DNA of 64,000 nucleotides from Petrolisthes cinctipes. Taxonomy: Eukaryota > Arthropoda > Malacostraca > Decapoda > Porcellanidae. Location of the stretch: positions 101,001-165,000 of the forward strand of contig JAWQEG010001391.1 in assembly GCA_033782935.1 (NCBI GenBank). The letters run 5' to 3'. The notes beneath the pieces were generated by a model. It was not told the DNA's origin. It saw only the letters and a program-made list of their open reading frames with translations, and made no database searches. The translations under genes and the position numbers were made by a program. Positions 56,301 through 64,000 of this stretch are shown one piece after another (the first letter of the stretch is position 1; the number at the start of each line of letters is the position of its first letter).

Positions 56301-59300
56301 AGGTTTGAGGTTAGGTTAGGTTAGGTTAGGTTTGAGGTTAGGTTAGGTTAGGTTAGGTTTGAGGTTAGGTTAGGTTAGGTTTGAGGTTAGGTTAGGTTAG
56401 GTTTAAGGTTAGGTTAGGTTAGGTTAGGTTTGAGGTTTGGTTAGGTTAGGTTAGGTTTGAGGTTAGGTTAGGTTAGGTTAGGTTTGAGGTTAGGTTAGGT
56501 TAGGTTAGGTTTGAGGTTAGGTTAGGTTAGGTTAGGTTTGAGGTTAGGTTAGGTTAGGTTAGGTTTGAGGTTAAGTTAGGTTAGGTTTGAGGTTAGGTTA
56601 GGTTAGGTTTGAGGTTAGGTTAGGTTAGTTTAGGTTTGAAGTTAGGTTAGGTTAGGTTTGAGGTTAGGTTAGGTTAGGTTAGGTTTGAGGTTAGGTTAGG
56701 TTGGGTTAGGTTAGGTTTGTGGTTAGGTGAGGTTAGGTTAGGTTAGGTTTGGTCTGAGGTTAGGTTAGGTTAGGTTTTAGGTTAGGTTAGGTTGGGTTAG
56801 GTTAGGTTTGAGGTTAGGTGAGGTTAGGTTTGAGGTTATGTGAGGTTAGGTTTGAGGTTATGTGAGGTTAGGTTTGAGGATATGTGAGGTTAGGTTTGAG
56901 TTTATGTGAGGTTAGGTTTGAGGTTATGTGAGGTTAGGTTTGAGGTTATGTGAGGTTAGGTTTGAGGTTATGTGAGGTTAGGTTTGAGGTTATGTGAGGT
57001 TAGGTTTGAGGTTATGTGAGGTTAGGTTTGAAGTTATGTGAGGTTAGGTTTGAGGTTATGTGAGGTTAGGTTTGAGGTTATGTGAGGTTAGGTTTGAGGT
57101 TATGTGAGGTTAGGTTTGAAGTTATGTGAGGTTAGGTTTGAGGTTATGTGAGGTTAGGTTTGAGGTTATGTGAGGTTAGGTTTAAAGTTATGTGAGTTAA
57201 TTTTGAGGTTATGTGAGGTTAGGTTTGAGGTTATGTGAGGTTAGGTTTGAGGTTATGTGAGGTTAGGTTTGAGGTTATGTGAGGTTAGGTTTGAGGTTAT
57301 GTGAGGTTAGGTTTAAAGTTATGTGAGGTTAGGTTTGAGGTTATGTGAGGTTAGGTTTGAGGTTATGTGAGGTTAGGTTTGAGGTTATGTGAGGTTAGGT
57401 TTGAGGTTATGTGAGGTTAGGATTGAGGTTATGTGAGGTTAGGTTTGAGGTTATGTGAGGTTAGGTTAGAGGTTATGTGAGGTTAGGTTTGAGGTTATGT
57501 GAGGTTAGGTTAGGTTAGGTTAGGTTATGTTAGGTTAGGTTAGGTTAGGTTTGAGGTTAGGTTAGGTTAGGTTAGGTTTGAGGTTAGGTTAGGTTAGGTT
57601 TAAGGTTAGGTTAGGTTAGGTTAGGTTTGAGGTTTGGTTAGGTTAGGTTAGGTTTGAGGTTAGGTTAGGTTAGGTTTGAGGTTAGGTTAGGTTAGGTTAG
57701 GTTTGAGGTTAGGTTAGGTTAGGTTAGGTTTGAGGTTAGGTTAGGTTTGAGGTTAGGTTAGGTTAGGTTTGAGGTTAGGTTAGGTTAGGTTAGGTTTGAG
57801 GTTAGGTTAGGTTAGGTTAGGTTTGAGGTTAGGTTAGGTTAGGTTAGGTTTGAGGTTAGGTTAGGTTAGGTTTAAGGTTAGGTTAGGTTAGGTTAGGTTT
57901 GAGGTTTGGTTAGGTTAGGTTAGGTTTGAGGTTAGGTTAGGTTAGGTTTGAGGTTAGGTTAGGGTTAGGTTAGGTTTGAGGTTAGGTTAGGTTAGGTTAG
58001 GTTTGAGGTTAGGTTAGGTTAGGTTAGGTTTGAGGTTAGGTTAGGTTAGGTTTGAGGTTAGGTTAGGTTAGGTTTGAGGTTAGGTTAGGTTAGGTTAGGT
58101 TTGAAGTTAGGTTAGGTTAGGTTAGGTTTGAGGTTAGGTTAGGTTAGGTTAGGTTTGAGGTTAGGTTAGGTTTGAGGTTAGGTTAGGTTAGGTTAGGTTT
58201 GAGGTTAGGTTAGGTTAGGTTTGGTTTGAGGTTAGGTTAGGTTAGGTTTGAGGTTTGGTTAGGTTAGGTTAGGTTTGAGGTTAGGTTAGGTTAGGTTAGG
58301 TTTGAGGTTAGGTTAGGTTGGGTTTGACGTTAGGTTAGGTTAGGTTTGAGGTTAGGTTAGGTTAGGTTAGGTTTGAGGTTAGGTTAGGTTAGGTTAGGTT
58401 TGAGGTTAGGTTAGGTTAGGTTAGGTTTGAGGTTAGGTTAGGTTAGGTTAGGTTTGAGGTTAGGTTAGGTTAGGTTAGGTTTGAGATTAGGTTAGGTTAG
58501 GTTAGGTTTGAGGTTAGGTTAGGTTTGAGGTTAGGTTAGGTTAGGTTAGGTTTGAGGTTAGGTTAGGTTTGAGGTTAGGTTAGGTTAGGTTAGGTTTGAG
58601 GTTAGGTTAGGTTAGGTTAGGTTTGAGGTTAGGTTAGGTTAGGTTAGGTTTGAGGTTAGGTTAGGTTAGGTTTAAGGTTAGGTTAGGTTAGGTTAGGTTT
58701 GAGGTTTGGTTAGGTTAGGTTAGGTTTGAGGTTAGGTTAGGTTAGGTTAGGTTTGAGGTTAGGTTAGGTTAGGTTAGGTTTGAGGTTAGGTTAGGTTAGG
58801 TTAGGTTTGAGGTTAGGTTAGGTTAGGTTAGGTTTGAGGTTAGGTTAGGTTAGGTTTGAGGTTAGGTTAGGTTAGGTTTGAGGTTAGGTTAGGTTAGGTT
58901 AGGTTTGAAGTTAGGTTAGGTTAGGTTTGAGGTTAGGTTAGGTTAGGTTAGGTTTGAGGTTAGGTTAGGTTGGGTTAGGTTAGGTTTGTGGTTAGGTGAG
59001 GTTAGGTTAGGTTAGGTTTGGTCTGAGGTTAGGTTAGGTTAGGTTTGAGGTTAGGTTAGGTTGGGTTAGGTTAGGTTTGAGGTTAGGTGAGGTTAGGTTT
59101 GAGGTTATGTGAGGTTAGGTTTGAGGTTATGTGAGGTTAGGTTTGAGGATATGTGAGGTTAGGTTTGAGTTTATGTGAGGTTAGGTTTGAGGTTATGTGA
59201 GGTTAGGTTTGAGGTTATGTGAGGTTAGGTTTGAGGTTATGTGAGGTTAGGTTTGAGGTTATGTGAGGTTAGGTTTGAGGTTATGTGAGGTTAGGTTTGA

Positions 59301-62300
59301 AGTTATGTGAGGTTAGGTTTGAGGTTATGTGAGGTTAGGTTTGAGGTTATGTGAGGTTAGGTTTGAGGTTATGTGAGGTTAGGTTTGAAGTTATGTGAGG
59401 TTAGGTTTGAGGTTATGTGAGGTTAGGTTTAAGGTTATGTGAGGTTAGGTTTAAAGTTATGTGAGGTTAGGTTTGAGGTTATGTGAGGTTAGGTTTGAGG
59501 TTATGTGAGGTTAGGTTTGAGGTTATGTGAGGTTAGGTTTGAGGTTATGTGAGGTTAGGTTTGAGGTTATGTGAGGTTAGGTTTAAGGTTATGTGAGGTT
59601 AGGTTTGAGGTTATGTGAGGTTAGGTTTGAGGTTATGTGAGGTTAGGTTTGAGGTTATGTGAGGTTAGGTTTGAGGTTATGTGAGGTTAGGTTTGAGGTT
59701 ATGTGAGGTTAGGTTTGAGGTTATGTGAGGTTAGGTTTGAGGTTATGTGAGGTTAGGTTTGAGGTTATGTGAGGTTAGGTTAGGTTAGGTTAGGTTAGGT
59801 TAGGTTATGTTAGGTTAGGTTAGGTTAGGTTTGAGGTTAGGTTAGGTTAGGTTAGGTTTGAGGTTAGGTAAGGTTAGGTTTAAGGTTAGGTTAGGTTAGG
59901 TTAGGTTTGAGGTTTGGTTAGGTTAGGTTAGGTTTGAGGTTAGGTTAGGTTAGGTTTGAGGTTAGGTTAGGTTAGGTTTGAGGTTAGGTTAGGTTAGGTT
60001 AGGTTTGAGGTTAGGTTAGGTTAGGTTAGGTTTGAGGTTAGGTTAGGTTAGGTTAGGTTTGAGGTTAGGTTAGGTTAGGTTTGACGTTATGTTAGGTTAG
60101 GTTAGGTTTGAGGTTAGGTTAGGTTAGGTTAGGTTTGAGGTTAGGTTAGGTTAGGTTTGAGGTTAGGTTAGGTTAGGTTAGGTTTGAGGTTAGGTTAGGT
60201 TATGTTAGGTTTGAGGTTAGGTTAGGTTAGGTTAGGTTTGAGGTTAGGTTAGGTTAGGTTAGGTTTTAGGTTTGGTTAGGTTAGGTTAGGTTTGAGGTTA
60301 GGTTAGGTTAGGTTAGGTTTGAGGTTAGGTTAGGTTAGGTTTGACGTTAGGTTAGGTTAGGTTAGGTTTGAGGTTAGGTTAGGTTAGGTTAGGTTTGAGG
60401 TTAGGTTAGGTTAGGTTAGGTTTGAGGTTAGGTTAGGTTAGGTTTGAGGTTAGGTTAGGTTAGGTTAGGTTTGAGGTTAGGTTAGGTTAGGTTAGGTTTG
60501 AGATTAGGTTAGGTTAGGTTAGGTTTGAGGTTAGGTTAGGTTAGGTTTGAGGTTAGGTTAGGTTAGGTTAGGTTTGAGGTTAGGTTAGGTTTGAGGTTAG
60601 GTTAGGTTAGGTTAGGTTTGAGGTTAGGTTAGGTTAGGTTAGGTTTGAGGTTAGGTTAGGTTAGGTTAGGTTTGAGGTTAGGTTAGGTTAGGTTTAAGGT
60701 TAGGTTAGGTTAGGTTAGGTTTGAGGTTTGGTTAGGTTAGGTTAGGTTTGAGGTTAGGTTAGGTTAGGTTAGGTTTGAGGTTAGGTTAGGTTAGGTTAGG
60801 TTTGAGGTTAGGTTAGGTTAGGTTAGGTTTGAGGTTAGGTTAGGTTAGGTTAGGTTTGAGGTTAGGTTAGGTTAGGTTTGAGGTTAGGTTAGGTTAGGTT
60901 TGAGGTTAGGTTAGGTTAGGTTTGAGGTTAGGTTAGGTTAGGTTAGGTTTGAAGTTAGGTTAGGTTAGGTTTGAGGTCAGGTTAGGTTAGGTTAGGTTTG
61001 AGGTTAGGTTAGGTTGGGTTAGGTTAGGTTTGTGGTTAGGTGAGGTTAGGTTAGGTTAGGTTTGGTCTGAGGTTAGGTTAGGTTAGGTTTGAGGTTAGGT
61101 TAGGTTGGGTTAGGTTAGGTTTGAGGTTAGGTGAGGTTAGGTTTGAGGTTATGTGAGGTTAGGTTTGAGGTTATGTGGGGTTAGGTTTGAGGATATGTGA
61201 GGTTAGGTTTGAGTTTATGTGAGGTTAGGTTTGAGGTTATGTGAGGTTAGGTTTGAGGGTATGTGAGGTTAGGTTTGAGGTTATGTGAGGTTAGGTTTGA
61301 GGTTATGTGAGGTTAGGTTTGAGGTTATGTGAGGTTAGGTTTGAAGTTATGTGAGGTTAGGTTTGAGGTTATGTGAGGTTAGGTTTGAGGTTATGTGAGG
61401 TTAGGTTTGAGGTTATGTGAGGTTAGGTTTGAAGTTATGTGAGGTTAGGTTTGAGGTTATGTGAGGTTAGGTTTGAGGTTATGTGAGGTTAGGTTTAAAG
61501 TTATGTGAGGTTAGGTTTGAGGTTATGTGAGGTTAGGTTTGAGGTTATGTGAGGTTTGGTTTGAGGTTATGTGAGGTTAGGTTTGAGGTTATGTGAGGTT
61601 AGGTTTGAGGTTATGTGAGGTTAGGTTTAAGGTTATGTGAGGTTAGGTTTGAGGTTATGTGAGGTTAGGTTTGAGGTTATGTGAGGTTAGGTTTGAGGTT
61701 ATGTGAGGTTAGGTTTGAGGTTATGTGAGGTTAGGTTTGAGGTTATGTGAGGTTAGGTTTGAGGTTATGTGAGGTTAGGTTTGAGGTTATGTGAGGTTAG
61801 GTTTGAGGTTATGTGAGGTTAGGTTTGAGGTTATGTGAGGTTAGGTTTGAGGTTATGTGAGGTTAGGTTTGAGGTTATGTGAGGTTAGGTTAGGTTAGGT
61901 TAGGTTAGGTTAGGTTATGTTAGGTTAGGTTAGGTTAGGTTTGAGGTTAGGTTAGGTTAGGTTAGGTTTGAGGTTAGGTTAGGTTAGGTTTAAGGTTAGG
62001 TTAGGTTAGGTTAGGTTTGAGGTTTGGTTAGGTTAGGTTAGGTTTGAGGTTAGGTTAGGTTAGGTTTGAGGTTAGGTTAGGTTAGGTTTGAGGTTAGGTT
62101 AGGTTAGGTTAGGTTTGAGGTTAGGTTAGGTTAGGTTAGGTTTGAGGTTAGGTTAGGTTAGGTTTGAGGTTAGGTTAGGTTAGGTTAGGTTTGAGGTTAG
62201 GTTAGGTTTGAGGTTAGGTTAGGTTAGGTTAGGTTTGAGGTTAGGTTAGGTTAGGTTAGGTTTGAGGTTAGGTTAGGTTAGGTTAGGTTTGAGGTTAGGT

Positions 62301-64000
62301 TAGGTTAGGTTAGGTTTGAGGTTAGGTTAGGTTAGGTTTAAGGTTAGGTTAGGTTAGGTTAGGTTTGAGGTTTGGTTAGGTTAGGTTAGGTTTGAGGTTA
62401 GGTTAGGTTAGGTTTGAGGTTAGGTTAGGTTAGGTTAGGTTTGAGGTTAGGTTAGGTTAGGTTAGGTTTGAGGTTAGGTTAGGTTAGGTTTGAGGTTAAG
62501 TTAGGTTAGGTTTGAGGTTAGGTTAGGTTAGGTTAGGTTTTAAGTTAGGTTAGGTTAGGTTAGGTTTGAGGTTAGGTTAGGTTAGGTTAGGTTTGAGGTT
62601 AGGTTAGGTTTGAGGTTAGGTTAGGTTAGGTTAGGTTTGAGGTTAGCTTAGGTTAGGTTAGGTTTGAGGTTAGGTTAGGTTAGGTTAGGTTTTAGGTTTG
62701 GTTAGGTTAGGTTAGGTTTGAGGTTAGGTTAGGTTAGGTTAGGTTTGAGGTTAGGTTAGGTTAGGTTTGACGTTAGGTTAGGTTAGGTTAGGTTTGAGGT
62801 TAGGTTAGGTTAGGTTAGGTTTGAGGTTAGGTTAGGTTAGGTTAGGTTTGAGGTTAGGTTAGGTTAGGTTAGGTTTGAGGTTAGGTTAGGTTAGGTTAGG
62901 TTCGAGGTTAGGTTAGGTTAGGTTAGGTTTGAGATTAGGTTAGGTTAGGTTAGGTTTGAGGTTAGGTTAGGTTAGGTTTGAGGTTAGGTTAGGTTAGGTT
63001 AGGTTTTTGGTTAGGTTAGGTTTGAGGTTAGGTTAGGTTAGGTTAGGTTTGAGGTTAGGTTAGGTTAGGTTAGGTTTGAGGTTAGGTTAGGTTAGGTTAG
63101 GTTTGAGGTTAGGTTAGGTTAGGTTTAAGGTTAGGTTAGGTTAGGTTAGGTTTGAGGTTTGGTTAGGTTAGGTTAGGTTTGAGGTTAGGTTAGGTTAGGT
63201 TAGGTTTGAGGTTAGGTTAGGTTAGGTTAGGTTTGAGGTTAGGTTAGGTTAGGTTAGGTTTGAGGTTAGGTTAGGTTAGGTTAGGTTTGAGGTTAGGTTA
63301 GGTTAGGTTTGAGGTTAGGTTAGGTTAGGTTTGAGGTTAGGTTAGGTTAGGTTAGGTTTGAAGTTAGGTTAGGTTAGGTTTGAGGTTAGGTTAGGTTAGG
63401 TTAGGTTTGAGGTTAGGTTAGGTTGAGTTAGGTTAGGTTTGTGGTTAGGTGAGGTTAGGTTAGGTTAGGTTTGGTCTGAGGTTAGGTTAGGTTAGGTTTG
63501 AGGTTAGGTTAGGTTGGGTTAGGTTAGGTTTGAGGTTAGGTGAGGTTAGGTTTGAGGTTATGTGAGGTTAGGTTTGAGGTTATGTGAGGTTAGGTTTGAG
63601 GATATGTGAGGTTAGGTTTGAGTTTATGTGAGGTTAGGTTTAAGGTTATGTGAGGTTAGGTTTGAGGTTATGTGAGGTTAGGTTTGAGGTTATGTGAGGT
63701 TAGGTTTGAGGTTATGTGAGGTTAGGTTTGACGTTATGTGAGGTTAGGTTTGAGGTTATGTGAGGTTAGGTTTGAGGTTATGTGAGGTTAGGTTTGAGGT
63801 TATGTGAGGTTAGGTTTGAAGTTATGTGAGGTTAGGTTTGAGGTTATGTGAGGTTAGGTTTGAGGTTATGTGAGGTTAGGTTTAAAGTTATGTGAGGTTA
63901 GGTTTGAGGTTATGTGAGGTTAGGTTTGAGGTTATGTGAGGTTAGGTTTGAGGTTATGTGAGGTTAGGTTTGAGGTTATGTGAGGTTAGGTTTGAGGTTA
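47310..64000 (+). repeat. Higher-order telomere-like satellite
   Basis: Two sub-arrays alternate. One is TTAGG with TTTGAGG spacers. The other has a 22-bp unit made of TTATGTGAGG, TTAGG and TTTGAGG, in blocks at about 47310-47600, 48410-49108, 50650-51362, 52690-53355, 55000-55715, 56818-57505, 59092-59775, 61135-61885 and 63538 to the window edge. Variant units keep their order: GAGGATATGT near 48466, 50714, 52748, 55066, 56876, 59145, 61189 and 63598, and GGTCTGAG near 50589, 52623, 54941, 56751, 59021, 61064 and 63473. The higher-order period is therefore 1.81-2.41 kb. Confidence 0.93.

Noticed and set aside
37600..64000. True terminal telomere
   Set aside because: Fixed 7-bp spacers, scattered substitutions and ordered higher-order units are not what telomerase synthesises; subtelomeric or interstitial satellite fits better.

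Overview
The window is eukaryotic repeat-rich DNA, most likely from an arthropod and probably a decapod crustacean. Three things point that way: about 26 kb of arthropod-type TTAGG telomere-like repeat, several non-LTR retrotransposons (LINEs), and very abundant microsatellites. No host protein-coding gene, rRNA or tRNA could be supported. Every recognisable coding sequence belongs to a transposable element, and most other long open frames are tandem repeats that lack stop codons.

Layout. 1-2830: the 3' part of a LINE with a long intact endonuclease/reverse transcriptase ORF that stops inside its own GATA tail. 2831-8550: microsatellites, minisatellites and MITEs, including a MITE inserted in a MITE. 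8550-9770: a decayed LINE split by a small Tc1/mariner-like MITE, followed by a near-perfect 75-bp-arm palindrome. 10483-11230: a second TIR-bounded minisatellite element. 11501-13792: a CR1/jockey-like LINE on the minus strand, with GA repeats on both sides. 13788-16440: GA, CA and TAA microsatellites arranged as a three-fold segmental repeat. 17073-22284: a transposon nest. A Merlin-like (IS1016/IS1595-type) DNA transposon at 18122-21644 sits inside one MITE, carries another MITE in its right inverted repeat, and has perfect 8-bp target duplications at both levels. 22285-34640: tandem duplications, G-rich foldback elements, large palindromes and 30-bp and 21-bp minisatellites. 34645-36871: about 85 copies of a 26-bp unit containing a CCAAT-box-like core. 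36908-37600: TTGAGG-rich repeat. 37600-64000: TTAGG arrays broken by 7-bp spacers, organised from about 47.3 kb onward into a higher-order repeat of 1.8-2.4 kb.

How the parts work together. The most coherent system is the Merlin-like transposon plus a MITE family with GGTA-type ends. The MITEs share the 8-bp target-duplication length and part of the terminal sequence, so they are plausible passengers of this transposase or of a close relative. Their interior carries a short telomere-like TTAGG tract that varies in length between copies. The G-rich strand of the distal array reads 5' to 3' toward the right edge, which would place a chromosome end beyond 64000 if the array is subtelomeric. An interstitial location cannot be excluded. 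Repeat copy numbers and boundaries were read by eye and are approximate unless exact junctions are stated.
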